From Candidatus Binatia bacterium (GTDB taxonomy: Bacteria; Desulfobacterota; Binatia; UBA12015), in the NCBI GenBank assembly GCA_036563615.1, contig DATCMB010000021.1, forward strand, positions 62,001 through 126,000: a stretch of 64,000 bases of DNA. The letters run 5' to 3'. Of this stretch, positions 20,817 to 30,030 are shown piece by piece (position 1 is the first letter of the stretch; every line of letters starts with the position of its first letter). Position numbers and translations under genes: made by a program. The notes beneath the pieces were generated by a model that was given only the letters and a program-made list of their open reading frames with translations, was not told where the DNA came from and searched no databases.

Positions 20817-21482
20817 TCAGCTCGCGACCGCGCGTCGCGGCGCGCCCGCCGCGAGACCGATGCCGGCCGCCTGCGGACCCGCGCCCGCCGTGCTCGAGGT
20901 GTCCTCGACCACGGGCACGCTGCGGTCGAGCGGGTCGCGCGACGAGCCGTTCGCCGCGCTCGCCTTCTCGCCGGCGCCAGCGCTCGCGCCGCTCGCTGGA
21001 CCCGCCACCGCGGGCTTGTCCTCGCTCGACACCGTGATGCGGTGCTTGCTCGCGCGCGGCTCCGCCTTCGGCAGCTCGATCGTCAGGACGCCGTTCTTCT
21101 GCCGTGCCGTCGCCGCGGCCGCGTCGACCGGGCAAGGTAGACGAAGCGAGCGCCGGAACTTGCCGTAGCTGCGCTCGACGCGGTGCGCTTCCGCCTCGCG
21201 ATGCTCCTGCTCCGTGCGCTTCTCGCCGCGGATGGTGAGCACGTCGCCCTCGAGCTCGACCTCGACGTCGCCGTCCGCGACGCCCGGGACCTCCGCCGTC
21301 ACCTGGATCTTGTCGTCGGTCTCGGCGACGTCGATCTTCGGACGGAACTCGCCCCAATCGGACGCCGCGCGGGCGCCGAAGAAGTTCTCGAGCAACTCGT
21401 CCATCTCGCGCCGCAGCAGCGTCAGCGGGTCCGCCCCCTCTAAGAAGGACTGTCGCCGTGGCGAAAGGCTGCCTGATGCCAT
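20817..21482 (-). CDS. Hsp20/alpha-crystallin small heat-shock protein
   Basis: ATP-independent chaperone that holds unfolding proteins, cytoplasmic, 221 residues. The N-terminal arm (LRREMDELLENFF) is followed by the alpha-crystallin domain, about residues 45-140: PKIDVAETDDKIQVTAEVPG, VEVELEGDVLTIRGEKR, YGKFRRSLRLPCPVD, and the NGVLTIELPKAE strand. A long C-terminal extension of about 70 residues, rich in Ala, Gly and Ser, is unusual; most family members have a short tail with an IxI motif. ATG at 21482 with AGGAG upstream. It diverges from the hydrolase gene across 228 bases. I could not identify a convincing heat-shock promoter or CIRCE element there. Confidence 0.92.
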   Translation of the reverse strand: MASGSLSPRRQSFLEGADPLTLLRREMDELLENFFGARAASDWGEFRPKIDVAETDDKIQVTAEVPGVADGDVEVELEGDVLTIRGEKRTEQEHREAEAHRVERSYGKFRRSLRLPCPVDAAAATARQKNGVLTIELPKAEPRASKHRITVSSEDKPAVAGPASGASAGAGEKASAANGSSRDPLDRSVPVVEDTSSTAGAGPQAAGIGLAAGAPRRAVAS

Positions 21483-21710
21483 CGTCTCCCTGCTCCTTTC
21501 TCGCGCGGCGATCACCCAGCCGCGCCGCGGAACGCACGACGCATCAGGCGTGCCACGCCGACGCGCCGCACGAACGACCTCGCCGCAGCGCGGCGTGCGA
21601 CGCATCGGGAAGCGCGTAGAAACCCCGCACCCGTCGAGAAGTCCCGGTAGACGCGGCGCTCGGCGAGCGGCTATCGTTGCGCCACCTCGATCCCACCAAA
21701 GGAGGAACGG

Positions 21711-23156
21711 ATGCGCTTCAAGGTTAGGTCGTCGATGCGGTTCGCAGCGCTGACAACCGCTTTGGCGGCGGTCGTCGCGCTCGCGGGAATCGCGCCGGCG
21801 GCCGAGATTCCGACTCGATTCGTTTGGCTCAAAGGCACGGAGTCGCCCGGCACGCCGAGCGAGCTCAACCGCGTCGGCGTGCTGCAGATCGGACCGCGCA
21901 ACGCGCGCAACATCCTGATCTTGAACCCGGGCACGTCGGCCAGCGCGGCGTACTTCGCGCCGCTCGCACGCCACCTGCTGTCGCGCGTGCGCGGCTGGCA
22001 GGTGTGGGCGGTCGAGCGACGCGAGAACCAGCTCGAGGACCACTCGGTGCTCGACCTCGCGAAGGCCGGCCGCGTGAGCGGCGAGGAGCTCTTCAACTAC
22101 TACCTCGGCTGGCTCGAGGACCCGAGCGTCACCGAGCACTTCCGCCTGATCCCCGACGAGGAGGTCGCTTACGCACGTGAGTGGGGGATGCGCGTCGAGA
22201 TCGAGGATCTGCGTCGCGTCGTCGAGCTCGCGAAGCGTCAAGGACACAAGATCGTCATGGGCGGGCACTCGCTCGGCGGCACCATCACGACCGCGTATGC
22301 GACCTGGGACTTCGACGGTCGCCCCGGCGCCGAGGACCTCGCGGGCCTGGTCTACATCGACGGCGGCAGCAGCCCGACGCCGCTGACGCCGGAGGCCGCG
22401 CAGCGGTCGCTCGACGAGCTGCGGGCCGGCTCGCCGTGGCTCGCCTTCGGCGGCATCGCGGCGCCGTTCGCGGGCCTGTTCAACGCGTCGGGCTCGCTCG
22501 GCGCGATCATCGATCCGAACTCGCCCTCGCGCGGGCAGCAGTTCTCGCTGCTGCCGGCCGACCTCAAGCCGCCGGTGCGGGTCACCAACCTCGCCCAGTA
22601 CGGCTACGCGCTCGACGTGGAGACCTCGCCGCCGGGTCTGCGCGCGGCGCAGGCGCACCTCGGCCGTCTCGCCGAAAGCGGCGACCCGCGCGGCTGGGAC
22701 CAGGCCGGCGAGATCACGCCCATCCGCCGCTACGCGATGATGTTCTCCGGCTGGGGTCTGCCGGGTCTCGACGGCACCGCGTGGTACCACCCGATGCGCC
22801 TGACGCTCGATGCGGGCGCGGTCGCGGCCGGCAATCCCAACCCGGCGCAGCAGGTGCTCGACGTGCACGCGATCCACGGCCACGCCCTGCCGCGCGACAT
22901 GCTGATCTACGCCTTCGGCGCCGCCCTCGGCGGCGAGCGCGTGCTCGACGCGGCGCGGATCCTCGCCGAGCAGTCGGGGATCCCGGAGCGAAATCTGCTC
23001 TTGATCAACCGCGCCGAGACCTACTCGCACAACGACCCGAACTCGGCCTACCCGCGCAACGAGTTCGTCGACAACCTGGTGCGCTTCCTCGGCCGCATCG
23101 CGAGCGAGGGACGCGCGACCGGACGCCTGCCGATCCTCGCCGGCGCCGCCGGCTGA
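21711..23156 (+). CDS. Secreted alpha/beta-hydrolase
   Basis: Predicted exported hydrolase (esterase or lipase-like), 481 residues. A signal peptide ends near residue 31 (LTTALAAVVALAGIAPAAA-like core). The alpha/beta-hydrolase fold shows ILNPGTSASAAYF near the oxyanion loop, the nucleophile elbow GGHSLGGT (Ser about residue 189), and a late DVHAIHGHALPRD region plus TYSHNDPN that could supply the acid and His. The substrate cannot be told. The start is firmly supported: AAAGGAGG lies 7 bases before ATG. It ends at a strong shared hairpin facing MarC. Confidence 0.8.
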   Translation: MRFKVRSSMRFAALTTALAAVVALAGIAPAAEIPTRFVWLKGTESPGTPSELNRVGVLQIGPRNARNILILNPGTSASAAYFAPLARHLLSRVRGWQVWAVERRENQLEDHSVLDLAKAGRVSGEELFNYYLGWLEDPSVTEHFRLIPDEEVAYAREWGMRVEIEDLRRVVELAKRQGHKIVMGGHSLGGTITTAYATWDFDGRPGAEDLAGLVYIDGGSSPTPLTPEAAQRSLDELRAGSPWLAFGGIAAPFAGLFNASGSLGAIIDPNSPSRGQQFSLLPADLKPPVRVTNLAQYGYALDVETSPPGLRAAQAHLGRLAESGDPRGWDQAGEITPIRRYAMMFSGWGLPGLDGTAWYHPMRLTLDAGAVAAGNPNPAQQVLDVHAIHGHALPRDMLIYAFGAALGGERVLDAARILAEQSGIPERNLLLINRAETYSHNDPNSAYPRNEFVDNLVRFLGRIASEGRATGRLPILAGAAG

Positions 23157-23177
23157 TCGTCGGCGGAGACGGATCCC

Positions 23178-23206
23178 GCGCCGGCGGCCCACGTGGCCGC
23201 CGGCGC
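23178..23206. terminator. Strong convergent terminator hairpin
   Basis: Perfect 12-bp GC stem, 23178-23189 (GCGCCGGCGGCC) with 23195-23206, and loop CACGT. It lies between the stops of two converging genes, so probably serves both. Confidence 0.65.
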
Positions 23207-23237
23207 ACCGCCGGCGTCCTTCAGGGACGGGCGTCCT

Positions 23238-23900
23238 TCAGGAGCCGGCGTCGAGCTGCAGCGAGCGCACGTAGTCGGTCGCGCCGTTCAGCACGAACTG
23301 CACCGCGAGCGCCGCGAGCAGGATGCCGAGCACGCGCGTCGCGACGTGGATGCCCGTCGTGCCGATGCGGCGCAGCACCCACGGGCCGGCCGCTCCGAGC
23401 AGGAGCCAGGTCAGGCCGAAGACCGCCGCGAGCGCCGCGGTGACGATCGCGAGCTTGAGCGGCTCGCCGCCGCTGCGCGCGGTCAGCAGCAGCACCGTGG
23501 TGATCGCGCCCGGCCCCGCGAGCAGCGGGATCGCGAGCGGGAAGATCGCGATGTCGGGCTCGCCGCTCGGGTCGTCGGGACGCTCCTCGGGCTCCGCGCG
23601 CTGCGTCGCCGGACGGTGGCCGAAGAGCATCGGCATCGCGGTCGCGAAGAGAAGGATCCCGCCCGCGATCGCGAACGCGTGCACCGTGACGCCGAGGTAG
23701 GCGAGCGCGCGGTGCCCCGCGACCAGGAAGAACAGCGACACCGCGAAGCCGATCCCGACCGCGCGGCGCAGCACCGTGCGCCGCTCCGCCTCGCTGCGAT
23801 CGACCGTGAGCGCGAGGAAGATCGGCAGCACGCCGAGCGGATCGACGACGACGAGCAGCGTCGTGAACGCGACGAGCGCGAACTGAAGATCGTCCGCCAC
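23238..23900 (-). CDS. MarC-family integral membrane protein
   Basis: Six-helix membrane protein of the MarC/NAAT family, 220 residues. Typical motifs: VVVDPLGVLPIFLALT in helix 1, GGILLFATAMPMLFG in helix 3, and AIPLLAGPGAITTVLLL in helix 4. The function of the family is unresolved; early links to multiple antibiotic resistance were not upheld, and some relatives are described as amino-acid transporters. A charged loop (RAEPEERPDDPSGEPD) separates the two halves. The GTG at 23900 is chosen because the first helix starts shortly after it; the same frame runs on for 280 bases upstream, over the divergent dehydrogenase gene, without a credible ribosome site. Confidence 0.87.
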   Translation of the reverse strand: MADDLQFALVAFTTLLVVVDPLGVLPIFLALTVDRSEAERRTVLRRAVGIGFAVSLFFLVAGHRALAYLGVTVHAFAIAGGILLFATAMPMLFGHRPATQRAEPEERPDDPSGEPDIAIFPLAIPLLAGPGAITTVLLLTARSGGEPLKLAIVTAALAAVFGLTWLLLGAAGPWVLRRIGTTGIHVATRVLGILLAALAVQFVLNGATDYVRSLQLDAGS

Positions 23901-24114
23901 GCGGCGCAGCGTGTACGTGATGCGCCGTCGCTTGCAAGCGCGCGTCGGGCGAGGCGAGACGATCACCGCGCGCGCCGCGCGATCACCGTGTGCACGCGCC
24001 GCGGCGCGCGACCTGCCTAGAAAAGCGGCACGCAGCGGAACCGCAAAGCCGACGCCGGCGGTTCCTTGTCCTTCGCGATCCTTCACAATGGCCACTTCAA
24101 CGCGGAGGTGCGTC

Positions 24115-25134
24115 ATGGCGAGCATGCGTGCGGTGCGAGTGGCCAAGGCCGGCGGCCCGCTCGAGTTGGTCGAGACCCCCATTCCCGAGCCGGGACGGCG
24201 TCAAGTACGAATTCGCGTGCAGGCCTGCGGCGTCTGCCACAGCGACATGCTGACCAAGGAAGGCCTCTTCCCGGGCATCCAGTACCCGCGGGTGCCGGGA
24301 CACGAGGTGATCGGCGTCGTCGACGCGCTCGGCCCCGACGTCGCGAGCCTCACGGTCGGGCAGCGCGTCGGCGTCGGCTGGAACGGCGGCTACTGCGGGA
24401 CGTGCACGAGCTGTCGCCGTGGTGAGTTTTTCGCTTGTCAGAGGTCGACGCTCGTCACCGGGATCACCAGCGACGGCGGCTACGCGGACTACCTGGTCGC
24501 CGCGGAGACCGCGGTGGCGCGGGTGCCCGACGAGCTGCAGGCGGTCGACGCAGCCCCCCTGCTCTGCGCCGGGGTGACGACCTTCAACGCGCTGCGCAAC
24601 TCCGGCGCGCGCGCGGGGGATCTCGTCGCCGTGCACGGGATCGGCGGGCTCGGCCACCTCGGCGTGCAGTTCGCCGCGAAGATGGGCTTCCGCACGGTCG
24701 CCGTCGCACGCGGTCAAGACAAGGCGTCGCTCGCGAAGGAGCTCGGCGCCTGGCGCTACGTCGACAGCGAGCGCGAGGATCCGGCGGGGGCGCTGCAGGC
24801 GCTCGGCGGCGCGCGCCTCGTGCTCGCCACCGTGACCAACGGCGAGGCGATGGCCGCGGTCGCGAACGGCCTCGCGCCGAACGGCACGCTGCTCGTGCTC
24901 GGCGCGCCGGAGTCGCTGCAGACCAACCCGGTCTTCCTGATCTCCGGCCGACGTGCCATCAAGGGCTGGTACTCGGGGCTGTCGATCGACTCGGAGGACA
25001 CGCTCGCCTTCAGCGTGCTCACCGGCGTCCGCTCGATGAACGAGGTGTATCCGCTGGAGCGGGCGGCGGACGCGTACGAGCGGATGATGAGCGGCAAGGC
25101 GCGCTTCCGGGTCGTGATCCAAACCGGCGCTTGA
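24115..25134 (+). CDS. Zinc-dependent alcohol dehydrogenase (MDR family)
   Basis: NAD(P)-dependent medium-chain dehydrogenase/reductase, 339 residues. The catalytic zinc site is seen as CGVCHSD and GHEVIG. The structural zinc site has four Cys in CGTCTSCRRGEFFAC. The Rossmann motif is GIGGLGHLGVQFA. This pattern fits the bacterial alcohol/cinnamyl-alcohol-type dehydrogenases; the real substrate is unknown. ATG at 24115 is preceded by GGAGG 7 bases away; in-frame ATGs further up are less well placed. The stop codon sits inside a copy of GCTTGACG. Together with the CBS protein 28 bases downstream it may form a short transcript. Confidence 0.9.
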   Translation: MASMRAVRVAKAGGPLELVETPIPEPGRRQVRIRVQACGVCHSDMLTKEGLFPGIQYPRVPGHEVIGVVDALGPDVASLTVGQRVGVGWNGGYCGTCTSCRRGEFFACQRSTLVTGITSDGGYADYLVAAETAVARVPDELQAVDAAPLLCAGVTTFNALRNSGARAGDLVAVHGIGGLGHLGVQFAAKMGFRTVAVARGQDKASLAKELGAWRYVDSEREDPAGALQALGGARLVLATVTNGEAMAAVANGLAPNGTLLVLGAPESLQTNPVFLISGRRAIKGWYSGLSIDSEDTLAFSVLTGVRSMNEVYPLERAADAYERMMSGKARFRVVIQTGA

Positions 25135-25162
25135 CGGCCGACGAATCGCGGGGGAGCGGCGC

Positions 25163-25627
25163 ATGGCGGACTTTCGCAAGCTGCACAAGATGCCGACGGC
25201 GCGCGTCGCCATGACGCCGTTCCCGCACGCGATCGCGCTCGAGGCGACGGCCGACGAAGCCTGGGCGTTGATGCTCGAGCACGGCATCCGCCACCTGCCC
25301 GTGACGTCGAACGGTCAGCTCGTCGGCATCGTCACCGAGCGCGACCTGCGGCTCGTGCTGCGCCCCGGCGTCGGCAAGGGCGAGGCGCTGGTGCGCAACG
25401 CGTACGAGGACGAGCCGTACGTGGTCGAGGACGACGCGCCGCTCGATCTCGTCGCCCGCGAGATGGCGCGCCGCCAGATCGGCTCGGCGCTGGTCACGCG
25501 CAACGGCAAGCTGGTCGGCATCCTGACCACGACCGACATCTGCCGGCTGCTCGCCGACGTGCTGAACGCGCACTTCGGAGGCGGTGCGCACCCGCGGCGC
25601 ACCGGCGACGACGAAGCCTCGGAATGA
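25163..25627 (+). CDS. Two-CBS-domain protein
   Basis: Stand-alone tandem CBS protein, 154 residues, likely a cytoplasmic nucleotide sensor (AMP, ATP or similar). The first CBS runs about 12-65 (VAMTPFPHAIALEATADEAW ... HLPVTSNGQLVGIVTERDL) and the second about 77-130 (PLDLVAREMARRQIGSALVT, KLVGILTTTDICRLL). The GIVTERD and GILTTTD ends are the usual ligand-contact positions. No enzymatic domain is fused. A short charged tail follows. GGGGAG lies before ATG. It follows the alcohol dehydrogenase by 28 bases, which may mean energy-status control of that enzyme, though this is a guess. Confidence 0.88.
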   Translation: MADFRKLHKMPTARVAMTPFPHAIALEATADEAWALMLEHGIRHLPVTSNGQLVGIVTERDLRLVLRPGVGKGEALVRNAYEDEPYVVEDDAPLDLVAREMARRQIGSALVTRNGKLVGILTTTDICRLLADVLNAHFGGGAHPRRTGDDEASE

Positions 25628-25711
25628 AGCGGCGAAAAGCGGCTTGTGGGCCGCACCTCGCCGCGTAAGATGCAGGACTCACCCTCGCCCCCGGACGGGA
25701 GTTTCTCCGAA

Positions 25712-27628
25712 ATGCTCGTGCTCAGGCTGATCTTCCTTCTCGCGCTCGCTCTGCCCACCGCGCTCGTCGCGTCCGAGGCGCACGCCGTCGCGCCCGACTC
25801 GGAGCTCATCGGCTGCGACCGCGCCGACGAGGCGCACGCGCTGAGCGCGAGCGCGCACCTCGACCCGTCGTGCACCTACACGCAGGGCTTCACGATCGTC
25901 GCGTCGGACGTCGAGCTCGACTGCCAGGGCGCGCGCATCGCCACCACCGACGGCCGCTACGGCATCTACATCGTCGCGCCGACCGACGTCGCGCTCGCGA
26001 ACGTCACCGTGCGCAACTGCCGCGTCGAGGGCTTCCTCAACAACCTGCACGTCGAGCGCGAGGGCTTTCGCGAGCTCGCACCGGGCGTCGAGTACGAGCA
26101 CGCGTTCTCGAACATCCTGATCGAGGACAGCACGTTCGCGAACTCGCGCGGCGTCGGCGTGTTCATCGACGGCTACGTGACCGGCGTGACGCTGCGTCGC
26201 TCGCGCATCGAGGGCGCGGGCAGCGCCGGCATCTACCTCGAGACCGGCTCGAAGGACAACGTCGTCGAGAACAACTGGATCGTGAACAACGGCTTTCGCG
26301 AGAACGGCCCGGACGGACAGTACTTCACGCTCGCCGGCGTGAGCCTGTTCTTCTGGGGCACCGGCCGCGAAGGCCTCGCGATCGACGGCTCGCGCTTCAA
26401 CCGCATCGTCGGCAACCACTTCGAGGGCAACTCGGCGGGCGGCATCTTCCTGTACAAGAACTGCGGCGAGTTCTGGCAGTCGCGTCCGCAGCGCTGGTTC
26501 GACCGCCGCTACGGCGCGCACGGCAACGTCATCGAGGGCAACACCTTCGTCGGCGGCGAGAACGGCATCTGGGTCGGCTCGCGCATGAGCGAGAACACGG
26601 CGCCGATGGAGTGCAGCGATCCGGCCTACTACCAGGAAGGCGTCGCGCGGATCGTGCTCGACCACGCGAAGGACAACGTGCTGCGCGGCAACGTGTTCCG
26701 CAACGTGCAGTACGCGATCCGCGTCGAGGACGACCGGACCACGATCGAGGACAACGAGATCACGGGCGACGATCCGTCGCAGCAGGCGCTGCTGCTCGGC
26801 ACGCGCTTCCGGACGAGCGCGCTCGCGCAGCCGGTCGCGGACAGCGTCGTCACGGGCAACCGCGCGTTCATCGCCGGCAACCAGAACCCGTACCGCTGGA
26901 TCCACGGCCACGCCGGCACGACGTTCGCCGGCAACGAGAGCCACGGGCGCCCGGTCGGCTTCTGCGAGGGCGTCGAGCCGCGGCGCAACGCGTTCATCTT
27001 CGTCCTCGCCTTCGTGGTCGCGGCCCCGAGCGATCCGCCGCCGAGCGGGGGCCCGCCGACGTTCCCGCCGCCGGAGCCGCTCCCGCCGTGTCCCGCGACG
27101 TGCAACGATGGCGGCGTGGTCGCACGCCCGTCGCTCGCGCTGCGCCGCCTCGGCACGCCGCCCGGCGACGACACGCTGCTGCTCCGCGGCGACGTGACGC
27201 TGCCGCATCCGTTCACGCCGGCGCTCGATCCGGCCGCGACCGGCGTGCATCTGGTGATCGAGGACGCGAGCGGCACGCGCGCGATCGACGTGCTCGTGCC
27301 CGGCGGCGCCTACGACCCGGCGACGCGCGCGGGCTGGAAGGTCGCGCCGAACGGACGGACCTGGCGCTACGTGAACCGCGGCGCGACGCCGCCCGGCGGC
27401 ATCACGAGCATCGTGCTCAAGGATCTGTCGCGTCAAGCACCGGGACGCATTCGCTTCACCATCCGCGGCGCGCGCGGCGCGTACGCCGTCGACCAGAGCG
27501 CGCTGCCACTCGAGGCGCTGGTCGTCCTCGATCCGCCGACCGCCGAGACCGGACAGTGCGGACGCCTGCAGTTCGCGGCGCCCGCGGGGAGCTGCCGCGG
27601 CAACGGGAGATCGGTCGTGTGCCGGTGA
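25712..27628 (+). CDS. Secreted right-handed beta-helix protein
   Basis: Exported protein of about 638 residues with a signal peptide (LRLIFLLALALPTALVASEA). Residues about 60-420 carry parallel-beta-helix repeats (NVVENNWIVNN, NRIVGNHFEGNSAGGI, NVIEGNTFVGGENGI, NVLRGNVFRNV, TTIEDNEITGD), as in polysaccharide lyases and NosD-like proteins. A Pro-rich linker leads to a C-terminal domain of about 160 residues ending in two disulfide-type Cys near the stop. The substrate and activity are unknown; no lyase catalytic triad was recognised. The ATG at 25712 starts the signal peptide; in-frame starts at 25646 (GTG) and 25670 are possible. Confidence 0.82.
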   Translation: MLVLRLIFLLALALPTALVASEAHAVAPDSELIGCDRADEAHALSASAHLDPSCTYTQGFTIVASDVELDCQGARIATTDGRYGIYIVAPTDVALANVTVRNCRVEGFLNNLHVEREGFRELAPGVEYEHAFSNILIEDSTFANSRGVGVFIDGYVTGVTLRRSRIEGAGSAGIYLETGSKDNVVENNWIVNNGFRENGPDGQYFTLAGVSLFFWGTGREGLAIDGSRFNRIVGNHFEGNSAGGIFLYKNCGEFWQSRPQRWFDRRYGAHGNVIEGNTFVGGENGIWVGSRMSENTAPMECSDPAYYQEGVARIVLDHAKDNVLRGNVFRNVQYAIRVEDDRTTIEDNEITGDDPSQQALLLGTRFRTSALAQPVADSVVTGNRAFIAGNQNPYRWIHGHAGTTFAGNESHGRPVGFCEGVEPRRNAFIFVLAFVVAAPSDPPPSGGPPTFPPPEPLPPCPATCNDGGVVARPSLALRRLGTPPGDDTLLLRGDVTLPHPFTPALDPAATGVHLVIEDASGTRAIDVLVPGGAYDPATRAGWKVAPNGRTWRYVNRGATPPGGITSIVLKDLSRQAPGRIRFTIRGARGAYAVDQSALPLEALVVLDPPTAETGQCGRLQFAAPAGSCRGNGRSVVCR

Positions 27629-27658
27629 GGCGAGCGCCCCGAGCCTGCGCGCAAAACG

Positions 27659-27684
27659 CGTGCGTCCCGAGCACGGGACGCGCG
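27659..27684 (+). terminator. Terminator-like hairpin after beta-helix gene
   Basis: GCGTCCCG (27662-27669), loop AGCA, CGGGACGC (27674-27681); with one G-T pair and two further pairs the stem reaches 11. It starts about 30 bases after the stop codon. Confidence 0.55.
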
Positions 27685-27724
27685 GACGAGCTGGATCGCC
27701 CGGCGATCCGTCGGGAGCGCGCGC

Positions 27725-29605
27725 ATGGCGCCTGAGGGGCACGGCGGCGGAGATCTCCTCCACGTCGTCGTGCTGCTCGGCGCGGCGGTGGTCGCGGTGC
27801 CGCTCTTCCGGCGCCTCGGCCTCGGCTCGGTGCTCGGATACTTGACGGCGGGCCTCGTGATCGGCCCGTCGGGCCTCGGCCTGTTCGACGATCCCGCGTC
27901 GATCCTGCACGTCGCCGAGCTCGGCGTCGTGATGTTCCTGTTCGCGATCGGCCTCGAGATGGAGCCGTCGCGGCTCTGGAGCCTGCGTCAGGACATCTTC
28001 GGGCTCGGGCTCGTGCAGGTGCTGGGGTGCGGCCTGCTGATGACCGGCGTCGCGGTCGCGGCGGGCTTCGACCTGAAGGTCGCGTTCATCGCCGCGATGG
28101 GCTTCGTGCTGTCCTCGACCGCGATCGTCATGCAGATCCTCGAGGAGCGCGGCGAGGTGTCGACCGCGGCCGGGCAGCGCGTGGTCGCGATCCTGCTGCT
28201 CGAGGACCTGGCGATCGTCCCGCTGCTCGCGATGATCCCGCTGCTCGCGCCGGCGGGCCCCGCCGGCGACGGGACGTCGCGCGCCCTCGCCTTCGCGATC
28301 GCGGTCGGCGCGGTGGTGGCGCTGGTCGTCGTCGGACGCTGGCTGCTGAACCCGCTGTTCCGCGTGCTCGCCCAGGCGCGGGCGCGCGAGGTGATGACCG
28401 CGGCGGCGCTGCTCGTCGTGCTGGGCGCGGCGCTGCTCATGCAGCTCGGCGGCCTCTCGACCGCGATGGGCGCCTTCCTCGCGGGCGTGCTGCTCTCCGA
28501 ATCCGCCTTCCGGCACGAGCTCGAGGCCGACGTCGAGCCGTTTCGCGGCATCCTGCTCGGCCTGTTCTTCCTGGGCGTCGGCATGGCGCTCGACGTGCCG
28601 CTCGTGCTGCGCGACTGGCCGGTGATCCTGGGCGGCGTCGCCGTGCTGATGCTGGTCAAGGCGGCCGGCATCTACGGCGTCGCGCGGCTGCTCGGCTCCG
28701 AGCACCGCGAGGCGCTGACGCGCGCGTCGCTGCTCGCGCAGGGCGGCGAGTTCGCGTTCGTCCTCTACGCCGCGTCGGCCGCGGCGGGCGTGCTCGACGG
28801 CGGCACCAACGCGACGCTGACCGCCACCGTGATCGTGTCGATGGCGGTGACGCCGCTCGCGGTCGCCGCGGTGCACCGGCTGCTGCCCGCGGAGGGGCAG
28901 TCGTTCGACGGCGTCGAGCCGGCGCGCGATCTGCGCGCTTCCGTGCTGATCATCGGCTTCGGACGCTTCGGCCAGGTCGTGAGCCAGGGGCTGCTCGCGC
29001 GCGGCATCGACGTCGCGATCATCGACAAGGACACCGAGGCGATCCGCAACGCCGCCAAGTTCGGCTTCCTCGTCTACTACGGCGACGGCACGCGCCTCGA
29101 CGTCCTGCGCGCCTCGGGCGCGGCCGAGGTGCAGGCGATCCTGATCTGCGTCGACGACGCGTCCGCGGCGGATCACATCGTGGCGCTCGCGAAGGCCGAG
29201 TTCTCGCAGGCGAAGCTCTACGTCCGCGCGTACGACCGCGGGCACGCGCTGCGCCTGATCGAGGCGCGCGTCGACGCGCACGTGCGAGAGACCTTCGAGT
29301 CCGCGCTGGCGCTGAGCGGCAAGACGCTCGAGGGTCTCGGCGTGCCGCCCGAGGACGTCGAGGAGGTGCTCGAGGACGTGCGCCGTCGCGACGTCGAGCG
29401 CCTGCGGCTCGAGCTCGCGGACGGTTTCGGCGCCGGCCGCGACCTGCTGCATCGCAACGCGCCGACGCCGACGCCGTTCACGCCGCCGAAGCGCAAGGCG
29501 CGCCCGCTGTCGCCGGAGACCGCGTCGGTGGTCGTCGAGGACGCACGCGAAGGCGCGCGCGACGACGATCCCCAGAGCGCGCGCGAGCAGCAGCCGGGCT
29601 CGTGA
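27725..29605 (+). CDS. CPA2 cation:proton antiporter with TrkA-N domain (KefB/KefC-like)
   Basis: Integral membrane antiporter exchanging K+ or Na+ for protons, 626 residues. The first ~390 residues form the CPA2 transport unit with 11-13 helices (GYLTAGLVIGPSGLGLF, ELGVVMFLFAIGLEMEPSRL, LSSTAIVMQILEERGE, AILLLEDLAIVPLLA). A cytosolic Rossmann TrkA-N domain follows (IIGFGRFGQVVSQGLLARGI, acidic end VAIIDKD), probably binding NAD(H). GFGRFGQ is characteristic of glutathione-gated KefB/C, though the KefF/KefG partner is not nearby. The C-terminal ~100 residues are helical and then charged and disordered. Confidence 0.9.
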   Translation: MAPEGHGGGDLLHVVVLLGAAVVAVPLFRRLGLGSVLGYLTAGLVIGPSGLGLFDDPASILHVAELGVVMFLFAIGLEMEPSRLWSLRQDIFGLGLVQVLGCGLLMTGVAVAAGFDLKVAFIAAMGFVLSSTAIVMQILEERGEVSTAAGQRVVAILLLEDLAIVPLLAMIPLLAPAGPAGDGTSRALAFAIAVGAVVALVVVGRWLLNPLFRVLAQARAREVMTAAALLVVLGAALLMQLGGLSTAMGAFLAGVLLSESAFRHELEADVEPFRGILLGLFFLGVGMALDVPLVLRDWPVILGGVAVLMLVKAAGIYGVARLLGSEHREALTRASLLAQGGEFAFVLYAASAAAGVLDGGTNATLTATVIVSMAVTPLAVAAVHRLLPAEGQSFDGVEPARDLRASVLIIGFGRFGQVVSQGLLARGIDVAIIDKDTEAIRNAAKFGFLVYYGDGTRLDVLRASGAAEVQAILICVDDASAADHIVALAKAEFSQAKLYVRAYDRGHALRLIEARVDAHVRETFESALALSGKTLEGLGVPPEDVEEVLEDVRRRDVERLRLELADGFGAGRDLLHRNAPTPTPFTPPKRKARPLSPETASVVVEDAREGARDDDPQSAREQQPGS

Positions 29606-29679
29606 GAACCAGGGCACGCCCGAGCCGCCCGGTGCCGACGCGCTTCCATCGCGCTCGATCTCTCGCCATTCTGCCGGGC

Positions 29680-30030
29680 ATGCGCGGCTTGCCGTTCCTG
29701 CTGGCTCACGTCCTGACGCTCGCCCTCGCGAGCGCGCTCTCGGCGGGCGTCGCGCTCGCGCAGATGCAGTGCGAGGGGCGTCTGATCTCGTACGGCGCCA
29801 CGACCTCCGAGGTGCTCGAGTTCTGCGGCGAGCCGACGCAGCGCGTGCGCGAGAACCGCGTCCTCGGCAGCGGGCTCGTCGACAGCCCGGCGTCGTTCGA
29901 GACCACGGTGCCGGTCGAGATCTGGACCTACGAGCAGCCGGGGATGTTCACCCGCAAGCTGATCTTCGAGTCCGGGCGCCTGCAGAAGATCGAGACCGGC
30001 GGCTACGCGGACCTCGAGGGCGGCTTCTGA
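29680..30030 (+). CDS. DUF2845-type secreted protein
   Basis: Small exported protein, 116 residues, with a signal peptide (LLAHVLTLALASALSAGVALA). The mature part matches the DUF2845 pattern: CEGRLISYGATTSEVLEFCG with two Cys, then VEIWTYEQPG and KLIFESGRLQKIETGGYG-like end. Its function is unknown. The two Cys probably form a disulfide in the periplasm. The ATG start begins the signal sequence. Its stop overlaps the likely CTG start of the next gene (CTGA), so the two may be made together. Confidence 0.8.
   Translation: MRGLPFLLAHVLTLALASALSAGVALAQMQCEGRLISYGATTSEVLEFCGEPTQRVRENRVLGSGLVDSPASFETTVPVEIWTYEQPGMFTRKLIFESGRLQKIETGGYADLEGGF

Noticed and set aside
21483..21710. Heat-shock sigma promoter or CIRCE element upstream of the Hsp20 gene
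   Set aside because: Only fragments such as CCCGATG are present and the spacing to a -35-like CTT is wrong; no CIRCE palindrome.
23214..23242. Twelve-base direct repeat GCGTCCTTCAGG, twice
   Set aside because: Two copies only, in a short intergenic end; likely a small local duplication without function.
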